Part shown: positions 52,502-61,214 of the stretch, piece after piece
How positions within the stretch are numbered: position 1 is the first letter of the stretch
Layout: the number at the start of each line of letters is the position of its first letter
Assembly (NCBI GenBank): GCA_938091115.1
Contig: CALKNI010000023.1
Location: forward strand, 1 to 61,214
Source of the DNA: an uncultured Pirellulaceae bacterium
GTDB taxonomy: Bacteria > Planctomycetota > Planctomycetia > Pirellulales > Pirellulaceae
Direction: 5' to 3'
Length of the DNA: 61,214 nucleotides
Translations under genes and position numbers: made by a program
Notes under the pieces: generated by a model
Seen by the model: the letters and a program-made list of their open reading frames with translations, nothing else
Database searches by the model: none
What the model was told of the DNA's origin: nothing

Positions 52502-53435
52502 TAAAAATGGTGTAGTCTTTTTATTGTTTCACGAACGTTGAGCGAAAATAAGGCTTGAAAGAATTGCGAGTGGCTTGCAAGCTTTTAGCTTTGATACTGT
52601 CAGTTTGTTTCGATTCGTAATATGTCGTTGGGGATTTGTTTTTAGTGCGTCCGCGTCGCAAAAAAGATTAGCGTCTTGCTCCGATCGGTGGAATTCCATT
52701 GCGGGTGAATTTCGGTGGAATCCGGGTGGCAAAAAGTATGCTTGATTTTAAGTGCTAGCAAATAATCGCTGGCACCAGATGTAGCGGTTTTGGAAATTGT
52801 CAAGGACCTTGGAAAAAGCCGTGTCAAACGAATATCTTCTCCAATGATTTAGAATTTTGTGAAGTCTAACTTCTCACTGATCGATACAACTGCAAGCACA
52901 ATAAAGCACAACATTTTGTGTTGACAGAATCCCAAACGTCGATATATTGGGTTCCCGCCACTTAAAGGCAGGTTTTGATTTGGCCCCCCAAATGGCCAAA
53001 AAAATCGTTGATTTGAGTGTTTTGGGGAGTCAAAAGCGAAACAGGGTCTTGTGGGCTCAGTGCTGCTGTGGCGAATAAATGGAGTTTTTATCGGGAAGAC
53101 GAAGCGGATCTTCGCGAAATCATAAACCACGAGGAAAATCTTTCACTTTTCATTAGGTGGGGGAGGTAAAAAGTAGACGGAGATGGAGACTCTGAACTCT
53201 TTTTGAAATTGATGGATTGATTTCTGTGGGATGACCAAACGTGTCATTCGCTTTCACGATGTTACTCCGTGAGTGACCAATGTTGCGAGTTTCGGACCAA
53301 TTGGATTGTTCTGGATAGGTTCGTGGGAAAAGATCTTTGGATTTTCTTCCGGCGTTGGTTTGGCAAATAGAGACAGATCGAGCTTGGGAAATGCTCGGCA
53401 AGTCATGGACAAATAGCTAACGGGAGTACGATGGA
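52502..53435. other. Long regulatory region and nrdA leader
   Basis: Over 930 bases without a supported gene. The left part (to about 52900) is ordinary. From 52906 a promoter flanked by two NrdR-type boxes starts a predicted leader of about 480 nt before nrdA. The leader contains a hairpin TTTGGCC/GGCCAAA (52979-53000) and a possible 25-codon frame at 53079 with a weak ribosome-binding site. A cobalamin riboswitch was looked for and not found. Minus-strand frames here look like chance. Confidence 0.5.
52906..52952 (+). promoter_or_regulatory. nrd promoter with paired NrdR-type boxes
   Basis: Box 1 is GCACAACATTTTGTGT (52906-52921), close to the NrdR consensus dyad. Box 2 is at 52937-52952 (CGTCGATATATTGGGT), weaker but with its right half matching, and starts exactly 31 bases after box 1, as NrdR pairs do. 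Between and overlapping them are a perfect -35 TTGACA (52921-52926) and a -10 TATATT (52943-52948) 16 bases apart. NrdR binding here would cover the promoter and repress the nrd genes when dNTPs or ATP/dATP signal sufficiency. Confidence 0.72.
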
Positions 53436-56246
53436 ATGTTGAAGACGACTCAGGAGATGAACGTCAGGAAGCGAGATGGGCGGGTACTGACATTTGAACC
53501 AGCACTGATCACCAAAGCGATTCAAAAAGCGTTTTGTGCAGAACACAAGCTTACGGAGACCAGTCAACTCGATGAAAAGCAGATGCAAGTTGCTGATGCA
53601 ATTACCGAATCGGTTGTTCTAGAGGTTCAGGAAGAAGCATTGACCGACACGGGCGTTACCGTGGAGCACATTCAGGACGTTGTCGAACGTCAACTGATGA
53701 AGCAGGAGTATTTTTCGGTAGCTCGCCGATACATTCTTTACCGTGCTGAACATAATAAGATCCGTCAGTTGCGTGCAGAAGAGCGCATGGAAAGCGCGGA
53801 CCCATTCCCAGGTACGATGGTGAACCGGGATGGGCAACTTGAGAATCTCGATTTTGAGCGATTGCGCAGTCAAGTCGACAGTGCGTGCGACGGTCTAAAC
53901 GAAACTTGCTCATCGGGCGAGCTTTTAGAAGAAGTTGAGAAGCAGTTTTTTAACGGGATTACTCCTCGCGAGATTGGCCGCTCGATGGTGTTGGCTGCTC
54001 GAGCACGGATTGAGAAGGACCCGGAATACGACACTGTTGCCGGGCGTTTGGTTCTGAACATTATTTACCGAGAGTCGTTGGGTAAGTCCGCGGCGAGTGG
54101 TGATTTGAAGGCTTTGTATCAAGAGAAGTTTGGAGATTTTATTCGAACAGGAATTGATGCTCTGCGGATTTCACCGGATCTTGCGACGTTTGATCTGGCG
54201 GAGTTGGCGAGTGCCATTGATGCTGAGCGTGACGCATTGTTCCCCTATTTAGGCCTTCAGACAATTTACGACCGCTACTTACTGCACATTGACGGGCGTC
54301 GTTTCGAGGCGCCGCAGTATTTCTGGATGCGTGTTGCGATGGGTTTGGCAATTCAGGAAGAAAACAAGACGGCGCGGGCGATTGAGTTTTACAATATTCT
54401 TTCGACATTTCGTTTCACTTCAGCCACGCCGACCCTGTTCAACTCCGGGACTTTGCACCCTCAGTTAAGTTCTTGTTACCTGAGTACGGTAACGGATGAT
54501 TTGGACAGCATTTTTAAAGCAATTGGTGATAATGCTAAGCTTTCAAAATGGGCTGGCGGTCTTGGGAACGATTGGACCAACATACGGGCGACGAATTCTC
54601 ATATCAAAGGGACCAATGGTCAGAGTCAGGGAGTGATTCCATTCCTGAAGGTTGTCAGTGACACCGCTGTGGCGGTGAATCAGGGTGGCAAACGAAAAGG
54701 CGCTGTTTGCTCTTACCTCGAATCGTGGCACCTTGATGTCGAAGAGTTTCTCGATCTTCGCAAGAATACTGGAGATGAGCGTCGACGAACTCATGACATG
54801 CACACTGCGAATTGGATTCCTGATTTATTCATGAAGCGTGTCACGGAGAAAAAGGATTGGACTTTATTCAGTCCTGATGAAACCCCCGATCTTCACGATC
54901 TTTATGGAAAGGCCTTTGAAGAGCGGTACGAGCAATACGAAGAGATGGCGGCCGAAGGGAAAATCAAGTTGACTCGGAAAGTTCCAGCGGTTGATTTATG
55001 GCGAAAGATGCTAACGCGGGTTTTTGAGACCGGGCACCCTTGGATCACGTTTAAGGATCCATCGAATATTCGTTCTCCACAGGATCATTCGGGCGTTGTG
55101 CATAGCAGTAACCTTTGCACAGAGATTTTGTTGAACACATCTGCGGATGAAACCGCGGTTTGCAATCTCGGTTCGATAAACATGCTTAATCATGTTACCG
55201 ATGGAAAGCTGGATCTTGAAAAACTGGAAGCCACGGTTAACACTGCGGTTAGAATGCTCGATAACGTCATTGACATTAATTTCTATCCAACCGAAGAAGC
55301 CAAGAATGCTAATCAGCGGCATCGTCCGGTAGGTTTGGGCTTGATGGGCTTTCAGGACGCTCTGTCTGCTTGTGGCATTAGTTACGCGAGCGAAGAAGCG
55401 GTTGAATTTGCCGACAAAAGTATGGAAGCTATTTCATATTATGCGATTTCTGCCTCAAGTAATTTAGCTGCAGAACGTGGGACTTATTCTTCATATGAAG
55501 GTTCTAAGTGGGACCGCGGTCTGTTGCCAATCGACACCGTAGCGATTCTCGAAGAAGAGCGGGGCATGTCGATCGACATGGACAAAAGTACGTCCATGGA
55601 TTGGGACAAAGTTCGCGAACTCATCTCTGAGCACGGAATTAGAAACAGCAATGTGATGGCAATTGCTCCGACCGCCACCATTTCCACGATTGTTGGTGTG
55701 ACTCAATCGATTGAACCGACTTACAAGCACTTGTTCGTTAAGAGCAATCTTTCCGGTGAATTCGTTCAGATCAACGTGAGATTGGTGAACGAGTTGAAAG
55801 AGCGAGGGCTTTGGGGCGACGAGATGTTGGAGAAGATTAAGTACTTTGATGGTGCGTTGGGTGAAATCCCCGATTTGCCGGAAGATATCAAAGGGCGATT
55901 TGCTACGGCGTTTGAGATCGACCCAAGTTGGATCATTCGTTGTGCCAGTCGGCGCCAAAAGTGGATCGACATGGGACAATCTTTGAATCTTTATCTCGGA
56001 CAGCCAAGTGGCCGTCGTCTTGATGAGATGTATCGAATGGCCTGGCAGGCAGGTTTGAAAACGACCTATTACCTGCGATCACTCGGTGCGACTCAGGTAG
56101 AAAAATCGACGGTGGATATCAACAAGTTTGGTGTTCAACCGAGATGGATGAAAAATGCGAGTGCCTCTGCGGACATCGCTGTTGAGCGGCAACCGGAGGT
56201 GCAGCAGTGCAGTATTGACGATCCTGATTGTGAAGCCTGCCAGTAG
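53436..56246 (+). CDS. nrdA: Ribonucleoside-diphosphate reductase, alpha subunit
   Basis: NrdA is the catalytic subunit that reduces ribonucleotides. The 936-residue protein starts with an ATP-cone (about residues 5-100, [23 protein letters not shown]), followed by a second one (130-215). Catalytic cysteines are Cys347 (SSCYLST), Cys561 (NLCTE) and Cys576 (VCNLGS). The radical-path Tyr878-Tyr879 is present, and the C-terminal Cys932-x2-Cys935 is the redox pair. The two ATP-cones give dATP-dependent control. GGGAG lies before the ATG. It is expected to pair with the downstream NrdB. Confidence 0.96.
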   Translation: MLKTTQEMNVRKRDGRVLTFEPALITKAIQKAFCAEHKLTETSQLDEKQMQVADAITESVVLEVQEEALTDTGVTVEHIQDVVERQLMKQEYFSVARRYILYRAEHNKIRQLRAEERMESADPFPGTMVNRDGQLENLDFERLRSQVDSACDGLNETCSSGELLEEVEKQFFNGITPREIGRSMVLAARARIEKDPEYDTVAGRLVLNIIYRESLGKSAASGDLKALYQEKFGDFIRTGIDALRISPDLATFDLAELASAIDAERDALFPYLGLQTIYDRYLLHIDGRRFEAPQYFWMRVAMGLAIQEENKTARAIEFYNILSTFRFTSATPTLFNSGTLHPQLSSCYLSTVTDDLDSIFKAIGDNAKLSKWAGGLGNDWTNIRATNSHIKGTNGQSQGVIPFLKVVSDTAVAVNQGGKRKGAVCSYLESWHLDVEEFLDLRKNTGDERRRTHDMHTANWIPDLFMKRVTEKKDWTLFSPDETPDLHDLYGKAFEERYEQYEEMAAEGKIKLTRKVPAVDLWRKMLTRVFETGHPWITFKDPSNIRSPQDHSGVVHSSNLCTEILLNTSADETAVCNLGSINMLNHVTDGKLDLEKLEATVNTAVRMLDNVIDINFYPTEEAKNANQRHRPVGLGLMGFQDALSACGISYASEEAVEFADKSMEAISYYAISASSNLAAERGTYSSYEGSKWDRGLLPIDTVAILEEERGMSIDMDKSTSMDWDKVRELISEHGIRNSNVMAIAPTATISTIVGVTQSIEPTYKHLFVKSNLSGEFVQINVRLVNELKERGLWGDEMLEKIKYFDGALGEIPDLPEDIKGRFATAFEIDPSWIIRCASRRQKWIDMGQSLNLYLGQPSGRRLDEMYRMAWQAGLKTTYYLRSLGATQVEKSTVDINKFGVQPRWMKNASASADIAVERQPEVQQCSIDDPDCEACQ

Positions 56247-56259
56247 GGAAAAGATGTTG

Positions 56260-56301
56260 TTAAAAATTGGCCGTTGGTATCTGCCAGTGGCCTGTTTTTA
56301 A
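56260..56301 (+). terminator. Stem-loop in the nrdA-nrdB gap
   Basis: TTAAAAA (56260-56266) pairs with TTTTTAA (56295-56301), enclosing GGCC/GGCC (56269-56272 with 56289-56292) and a further TGG/CCA. The right arm is a run of five T residues. It looks like an intrinsic terminator or an RNA-stability hairpin that could lower nrdB or uncouple it from nrdA. Confidence 0.55.
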
Positions 56302-56496
56302 CTTGGTGTTGGAAGCTGAATTCGGTTGAATTTTCAGACTGGCAAAACAGTAAGAATTTCCAATTTAAATCTCGATTGGTGTTGTTGGGTTTTCGGGATT
56401 GCGGTTCAACACTAGGACGGACGGAGCCTCCAAATCCCGCCAAAAAGTATAATCGAATTTTACATATCTAAACGTTTTTGCATGGAGTAGCAAACG

Positions 56497-57549
56497 ATGG
56501 CAACGGACATTCAAGAAGTAAAGTCAGGCAAGTCAAAGCGGGTCGACGCGAGTGAAAAGCGCCTGATTAATTGCCACCAAGTTGATGTAAATCAACTGAT
56601 GCCATTGAAGTACAAGTGGGCTTGGGAACATTACGACAACGGTTGTGCGAACCATTGGATGCCGACCGAAGTTGCGATGAACAAAGACATCGAAATATGG
56701 AAATCCGATCAGCTGACCCAAGACGAACGACGGGTGATCATGAGGAACCTCGGTTTCTTTTCGACTGCTGAAAGCTTGGTTGGAAACAACTTGGTGCTCG
56801 CTGTATTTAAGCACATCACAAATGCGGAATGCCGACAGTACTTGCTGCGACAGGCGTTTGAAGAGGCCGTTCACTCTCACACCTTCTTGTATGTGGTTGA
56901 AAGCTTAGGCTTGGATGAGGGCGAAGTCTTCAATATGTATAACGAAGTTCCGGCGATCGCTCGTAAGGATGCGTTCGAAATGGAGTTGACGAAAGAAGTT
57001 CTCGATCCTGATTTTACGACAGAGACTTTCGAGGGAGCTCAGGCGCTTCTGAAAAACCTGATTGGTTTCTACATTATCATGGAAGGTATCTTCTTCTACA
57101 CAGGATTCGTGATGGTCCTTTCGTTCCATCGAAGAAACCTGATGAAGGGGATTGGTGAGCAGTTCCAGTACATTTTGCGTGATGAATCGATCCACCTTAA
57201 TTTCGGAATCGACTTAATCAACGGAATCAAGGCAGAGAATCCTGAGTTATGGACTCCAGAGTTCCAAGAGCAGATGACTAGTCGTATCCGAGAGGCAGTT
57301 GAATTGGAACTGGCATACGCAGAGGACTGCCTTCCTAACGGCGTCCTTGGTTTGAATGCAGATTTGTTCCGGGATTACGTTCAGCATGTTGCCGACCGTC
57401 GTCTTGAAAGAATCGGTTTGCCAGTTCAGTACAACAGCGCCAACCCATTCCCTTGGATGAGTGAGACAATGGACTTGGCGAAAGAAAAGAACTTCTTTGA
57501 GACACGGGTTACCGAATACCAGACTGGTGGAAAACTCGACTGGGACTAA
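56497..57549 (+). CDS. nrdB: Ribonucleotide reductase beta subunit, class Ic type
   Basis: NrdB houses the metal cofactor that starts the radical. The residues lining the site match Chlamydia trachomatis NrdB with a constant offset of three: Glu92 (in place of Asp), Glu123, His126, Phe130 (in place of the radical Tyr), Glu196, Glu230 and His233. The Tyr225 equivalent is also kept. The Glu92/Phe130 pair is the mark of class Ic enzymes, which use a Mn/Fe cluster instead of a tyrosyl radical. It lies 250 bases after nrdA, past a stem-loop, and is followed by a strong terminator. 350 residues, normal for the class. Confidence 0.95.
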   Translation: MATDIQEVKSGKSKRVDASEKRLINCHQVDVNQLMPLKYKWAWEHYDNGCANHWMPTEVAMNKDIEIWKSDQLTQDERRVIMRNLGFFSTAESLVGNNLVLAVFKHITNAECRQYLLRQAFEEAVHSHTFLYVVESLGLDEGEVFNMYNEVPAIARKDAFEMELTKEVLDPDFTTETFEGAQALLKNLIGFYIIMEGIFFYTGFVMVLSFHRRNLMKGIGEQFQYILRDESIHLNFGIDLINGIKAENPELWTPEFQEQMTSRIREAVELELAYAEDCLPNGVLGLNADLFRDYVQHVADRRLERIGLPVQYNSANPFPWMSETMDLAKEKNFFETRVTEYQTGGKLDWD

Positions 57550-57603
57550 TTAGCTCTGCTCGGGTAACGACTTACCCGCAACTTAGCCTGAAATTAATTG
57601 TTA

Positions 57604-57634
57604 AACCCGTTGCAAATTTGCGGCGGGTTTTTTT
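57604..57634 (+). terminator. Intrinsic terminator of nrdB
   Basis: AACCCG (57604-57609) pairs with CGGGTT (57624-57629), with inner GCAAA/TTTGC pairing, and a run of seven T residues (57628-57634) closes it. Confidence 0.85.
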
Positions 57635-57852
57635 GTGGCGCACTTGAAGTGCTATGAATGCAACTCCACTTAATCGTTGTAATTGGAATTTTTGTCACGA
57701 GAAGCGATACGCGCGTGAAATGAATTGCGACTTAGCCGATCATAAAACCCATTCACGTGAATAATTGGCAAGAATGATTTCTTGATCAGGATACCAAGTC
57801 ATTGAGCCGAATCTTCTATAAGAGAAGTTCAGAATTTTGTTCCGAGGCAACC

Positions 57853-58773
57853 GTGAATCAAGCCAACTCAAATTCGACGTCCTCCTCTTCTTATTCCGGG
57901 AATTTTACGTCTACCAATGCGGTTCCAACGTCAGGTTTTAATTCCGGTCGCTCCCGCGTTGGAAGTGCTAAGTCTGAGTATCTTGAACAGGTGTTAAGTC
58001 GAATTGACGGTTGCGCCAAATTAGTAAAAGAGGAACTGGATTCCTATCAGGCTGCCGACCCTGGCGAAAACGCAAGCCCGCGCACCGATTACTTGCTCTC
58101 TGTAGTAATTCCAGTATTCAATGAAATAAACACGATTGGGCGAATCTTGACTCGGGTTGCTGCGTTACCGTTAAATTTAGAGTTGGTCGTCATTGATGAC
58201 TTTAGTACTGACGGCACACGGGAGGTTCTTCAGAAGTTGGTAGGCATGCCCAATTTAAAGATTATTTTACAAGACAAAAATCAGGGCAAAGGTGCAGCAC
58301 TTCGCACTGGCTTTATGCATGTGAATGGCGATTTAGTGGTCGTTCAGGATGCGGATCTGGAATACGATCCTCGAGATATTCCTCGTTTAATTCAACCGCT
58401 ACTACGGAAAGAAGCCGACGTGGTTTATGGCTCTCGGTTTATTGGCGACGAACAGCAAGATGAGTCTTGGGTTCATCGAACTGGAAATGCAATTCTGACT
58501 GGTGCTTCGAATCTCTTTAGCGGATTAAAGCTGACAGACATGGAGACTTGCTATAAAGCATTTAATCGCGAGGTGATTCAAGCGATTCGTATTGAGCAAG
58601 ATCGATTCGGAATTGAGCCTGAGATTACTGCAAAACTGGCAAGACGCGGCTATCGGTTTACCGAGGTTCCGATCTCTTATGACAGTCGGGGCTACGATGA
58701 AGGTAAAAAGATCGGGGTTAAGGATTTGATCAACGCGATATATTGCATTGGTCGTTATGGCGTTTCTGACTGA
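57853..58773 (+). CDS. Family 2 glycosyltransferase (dolichyl-phosphate-mannose synthase-like)
   Basis: The product (306 residues from GTG 57853) has a Ser/Asn-rich start and then a GT-A domain: LLSVVIPVFNEINTIGRIL, then LELVVIDDFSTDGTRE, and the nucleotide-sugar/metal site VVVQDADLEYDPRDI. A Gln-Gly-Lys-Gly-Ala-Ala block and TDMETCYKAFNREV also match GT2 enzymes that transfer sugars to polyprenyl phosphate. No membrane span is visible. The frame extends to TTG 57802, but GTG 57853 has GAGG five bases before it. The acceptor and sugar cannot be told. It precedes the secreted protein at 58981. Confidence 0.88.
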   Translation: MNQANSNSTSSSSYSGNFTSTNAVPTSGFNSGRSRVGSAKSEYLEQVLSRIDGCAKLVKEELDSYQAADPGENASPRTDYLLSVVIPVFNEINTIGRILTRVAALPLNLELVVIDDFSTDGTREVLQKLVGMPNLKIILQDKNQGKGAALRTGFMHVNGDLVVVQDADLEYDPRDIPRLIQPLLRKEADVVYGSRFIGDEQQDESWVHRTGNAILTGASNLFSGLKLTDMETCYKAFNREVIQAIRIEQDRFGIEPEITAKLARRGYRFTEVPISYDSRGYDEGKKIGVKDLINAIYCIGRYGVSD

Positions 58774-58980
58774 GTAACAATTCATCGCTTGCCATTATCT
58801 CGACCGCCGTAATAATCTTATTCAGCTGCGGCATTGTTTAATCTGGGGCGGCTAGGGGATTCGTGTGATCGACATTGGATTGCAGTCGCTCAATTCCAAA
58901 AGAATTTCTATTCTTCGAAATTGCTTTTTTGTATCTACTTTGCTGCTGTAATATTCATTTTACTGTGGAGAGAGTTAATC

Positions 58981-60024
58981 GTGCTTGACCGATCTCGTTT
59001 CGTTGGAATTTTGCTGATCACTTTGCTGTCAATTTTGGCAACTGAGTCTCGGGGGCAATCAAGCCCGCGTCGGGTTATTTATTTGGAAATTTCAGCGGAC
59101 GCGAGGGCACGGGTAGGAGCGCAGCAGCAGTGGTTGGAGATGCTTCAAGAAGTGGGGGCGGACCGAGTCGTTTCGAGGACCTTGAAAGATGGACGGGTTG
59201 GAATTGAAGAAACTGATATGACAAACGCGACAGTCATCAAGGTTTCGGGAGTGATTGCCGGCAATCGCCTAAAATTGCCCGGAGGTAGTTTTTCGATTCG
59301 TGATCAAGCTGGGATTCGTGAGCTGTTGACGCGGCTTCGAGACGACGGAGCCAAGGTTGCAATGGCCGAAAAGAAAGCGTTTGGTTTGACTTCAGAACAG
59401 TTGGTGGCGCTTCACGGACGACTATCGCAAACGGTTGATTTTGAAACCAAGGGGCGGAAGGCAGGGGATGTGACGGCTGAACTGATCAAGAAAATCGGGG
59501 TTCCGTTCGTGTTGGATTCTTCAGCGAGAGCAGCGGTGAATGGAAATGAGTTGGTTTCTGATGAACTCAAAGGGCTTGCGACGGGGACGGCACTTGCGGC
59601 GGTAGTCCGTCCGCTTGGTTTGGTCATCGAGCCCAAGCGGGAGCAGGGTAAGCAACTGGAGGTGCAATTAAGAGATTCGCGTCAAGGAACGGAAAATTGG
59701 CCCATCGGTTGGCCGCTAGAGCGAGTGCCCGTGGCAGTAGCGCCGGCTTTATTCGAGAAGATACCATTGGAAATCCGTAATTTCCCACTTTCGGCTGTAC
59801 TCAAAGCGATTGAGAAAAAATCAGGAGTCAATTTTTTAATTGACTACAACACGCTGGCGAGAAAAGACATCGATTTAGCAACTACAAAGGTGACACTCGT
59901 TGAGAAAAAAGTTGCTCTTTTGGTTGCTGTCTCCAACGCGCTAAAGCAATCCAAACCACGTCTTTCGTGTGAAATCCGAATGGATGAAAACGCGAAACCC
60001 TTTCTGTGGATTACCTCGAAGTAG
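58981..60024 (+). CDS. Exported protein of unknown function
   Basis: GTG 58981, preceded by GGAGAGAG, gives a 347-residue protein with a signal peptide (LDRSRFVGILLITLLSILATESRGQ). The frame extends upstream to 58834, but that stretch is not signal-like. The mature part has two regions: residues 25-130 with RVIYLEISADARARVGAQQQWLEMLQEVGADRV, and 165-340 with repeated LxxFPLSAVLKAIEKKSGVNFLIDYNTLARKDIDLATTKVTL segments that resemble secretin/TonB short N-terminal-like modules. The latter match is loose. It is convergent with the adaptor gene. Function unknown. Confidence 0.7.
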   Translation: MLDRSRFVGILLITLLSILATESRGQSSPRRVIYLEISADARARVGAQQQWLEMLQEVGADRVVSRTLKDGRVGIEETDMTNATVIKVSGVIAGNRLKLPGGSFSIRDQAGIRELLTRLRDDGAKVAMAEKKAFGLTSEQLVALHGRLSQTVDFETKGRKAGDVTAELIKKIGVPFVLDSSARAAVNGNELVSDELKGLATGTALAAVVRPLGLVIEPKREQGKQLEVQLRDSRQGTENWPIGWPLERVPVAVAPALFEKIPLEIRNFPLSAVLKAIEKKSGVNFLIDYNTLARKDIDLATTKVTLVEKKVALLVAVSNALKQSKPRLSCEIRMDENAKPFLWITSK

Positions 60025-60067
60025 ATAGCAGCGCGTCCACCTCTGTGGTTCACTCAGGTAAGTTGGC

Positions 60068-61195
60068 TTATTTTTCGGATTTGTCGAGATGAATTCGCAT
60101 GTTTGCTCCGCTAAGCGGTTGCAATTCCCAGTGTCCATTAATGGGGCGATTTTGAACTTCTGCTTTTACCATGTACCGCGTTAAGCCCTGTCGCTCGAGG
60201 CCTACGTTGGTGATGACACCATCGAATGTCGCCGTTTCGTCGCGAGCGCGTTGAACGGTGACGGTCACGCGTTTTCCCCTGACTTCTTCTGGATTGAGGT
60301 CATTGATTTCGATAGCTCCCTGTACCCAGAGACGGTCCATTCGTGCGATCCGCATGACTGCTTCCCCTTTCTGGACGTACTCTTGAGGCTTTTTCATTAT
60401 CTTAATGACCGAGGCATCGAATTCAGATTTCAAGATGTGGCCTTCAACATGCTTTTTGGCTTCTAGGAATTTTGATTCTTCGAGTTGTTTTTCCAGCCCA
60501 GCCTTCTTCTGCTCGCGGACGGCTTTGTCTCGCTCGAGCGCGGCAATTTCCATCGAGTAGATCGCCATCAGTCGGTCAGATTCCGACTTGGATCCTTTGT
60601 CGGCTAAATCAGAAGTTTTGCGAGCTTCAATTGCTGCGACGTTGTATTTCTTTTCGGCAGCCTCAATCGCCAGAGAATCTTCCGCAGCATCTGCGGCGAG
60701 TTCATATCTTAGTTTGGCTTGTTGGAGAACTTGTTGAAAAAGTTCGTCATCAATTTTTCCGACTACAGTTCCCGCTTTAATGGAGTCGCCTTCTTTTACA
60801 CTGAGCGACGAAATGACTCCGCTCTCTTGCGCGGGTAGCATGATGTCATCGATAAAGCTGATTTGGCAATTTTCTAGAGAGAGAATGTCTTGAGGCCCAG
60901 AAGTTTTTGCCCCTGTCGATGCGGCATTTACTACTGGTTGGGTCAGTGGTTGAGAGGATGCTTTCGCCTGGTAGGCAGCAGGGATTGCAGGATTCGAGGT
61001 ATTACGAATGGTTCCAGAGGTTAAATGCGTTGGCTGGGCGGCGCGGAAGGGAACTGTGTTAAACCCTGCTCGTGGCTGGATCGGTTGGAGAATTCGATTG
61101 GACGTTTGCGCCTGGGTTGAAGGTGCTAGAAAGCCCATGGCTGCGAGCGTGAGTACTGATTTTAAAAACCCATGTGCTGCCGAAATTCTTGACAT
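60068..61195 (-). CDS. HlyD/RND-type periplasmic adaptor
   Basis: The 375-residue protein has a signal peptide (about residues 11-29), a long Ala/Thr/Pro-rich linker (30-100), a lipoyl-type half (LPAQESGVISSLSVKEGDSIKAGTVVGKIDD), an alpha-hairpin coiled coil (about residues 150-250, rich in Glu, Ala and Lys) and a closing lipoyl half (GHILKSEFDASVIKIMKKPQEYVQKGEAVMRIARMDRLWVQG). A beta-barrel end follows. It is a membrane-fusion adaptor for an efflux or export pump. The ATG sits 19 bases from the window edge, so its partner permease, if adjacent upstream, lies outside the window. Confidence 0.88.
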   Translation of the reverse strand: MSRISAAHGFLKSVLTLAAMGFLAPSTQAQTSNRILQPIQPRAGFNTVPFRAAQPTHLTSGTIRNTSNPAIPAAYQAKASSQPLTQPVVNAASTGAKTSGPQDILSLENCQISFIDDIMLPAQESGVISSLSVKEGDSIKAGTVVGKIDDELFQQVLQQAKLRYELAADAAEDSLAIEAAEKKYNVAAIEARKTSDLADKGSKSESDRLMAIYSMEIAALERDKAVREQKKAGLEKQLEESKFLEAKKHVEGHILKSEFDASVIKIMKKPQEYVQKGEAVMRIARMDRLWVQGAIEINDLNPEEVRGKRVTVTVQRARDETATFDGVITNVGLERQGLTRYMVKAEVQNRPINGHWELQPLSGANMRIHLDKSEK

Positions 61196-61214
61196 AATTA
61201 GCCGATCACGAAAA

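Noticed and set aside
52953-53435. Cobalamin riboswitch in the nrdA leader
   Set aside because: The B12-box pattern is not found, and the reductase is class Ic, which needs no cobalamin.
1-61214. CRISPR array, insertion sequences, prophage, rRNA operon
   Set aside because: No regularly spaced repeats, transposase, integrase or rRNA-like sequence was seen in the window.

Overview
The window looks like ordinary chromosome from a planctomycete (Planctomycetota, probably a marine Pirellulales-type organism). This is inferred from the protein families, not from an rRNA. The pointers are: many long proteins with no recognisable family; a secreted carboxypeptidase-regulatory-like protein with a Gly/Cys-rich tail; a membrane-anchored squalene-cyclase-repeat protein; an Lgt with a large insertion; Gfo/Idh/MocA oxidoreductases in tandem; a class Ic ribonucleotide reductase of the type known from Chlamydia; and many genes with weak or no Shine-Dalgarno sequence and GTG/TTG starts. 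I see no rRNA, tRNA, CRISPR array, insertion sequence or prophage.

Layout. 1-6.4 kb: a lipoprotein, class II fructose-bisphosphate aldolase with its own terminator, a dGTPase, a PIN-TRAM membrane protein, a candidate 37-residue membrane protein, and an ABM-fold protein. 6.8-9.2 kb: a secreted beta-lactamase-family hydrolase and a TPR protein. 9.5-12.3 kb: the ferrous-iron uptake operon feoA-feoB-Cys-rich partner, behind a promoter carrying two palindromes. 12.5-24.2 kb: a lone receiver domain, a large unknown protein, a DEAD-box helicase, glnE, cysK, a possible PD-(D/E)XK-type protein, an NRDE protein and fabH. 24.3-31.4 kb: a squalene-cyclase-repeat protein, panC, lgt, an ECF sigma/anti-sigma pair and an unknown acidic protein. 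31.7-38.5 kb: two Gfo/Idh/MocA oxidoreductases, floA plus a partner, a beta-hydroxyacid dehydrogenase and sufS.

38.5-46.8 kb is the most distinctive stretch, entirely on the minus strand. It holds btaA-btaB (betaine lipid synthesis) and then, upstream, a set of five genes: an ABC ATPase, an FtsX-type permease, a large secreted protein with a CPFC motif and a C-terminal anchor, and two proteins sharing a CCFG domain that resembles DUF3299. One of the two is secreted and the other is fused to a DUF4190-like membrane domain. 47-52.5 kb: smpB, lipA, thiS-thiG, the Gly/Cys-rich secreted protein and a SprT-like metallopeptidase. 52.5-57.6 kb: nrdA and nrdB with a promoter flanked by two NrdR-type boxes and a leader of about 480 nt. 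57.8-61.2 kb: a glycosyltransferase, a secreted unknown protein and an HlyD/RND-type adaptor reaching almost to the window edge.

Together the genes are mostly housekeeping (central carbon, nitrogen control, Cys/Fe-S/lipoate/thiamine, fatty acid and lipoprotein synthesis, dNTP supply) with several envelope systems. The best candidates for new biology are the ABC/CCFG-domain operon, its neighbouring betaine-lipid genes, and the nrd control region.
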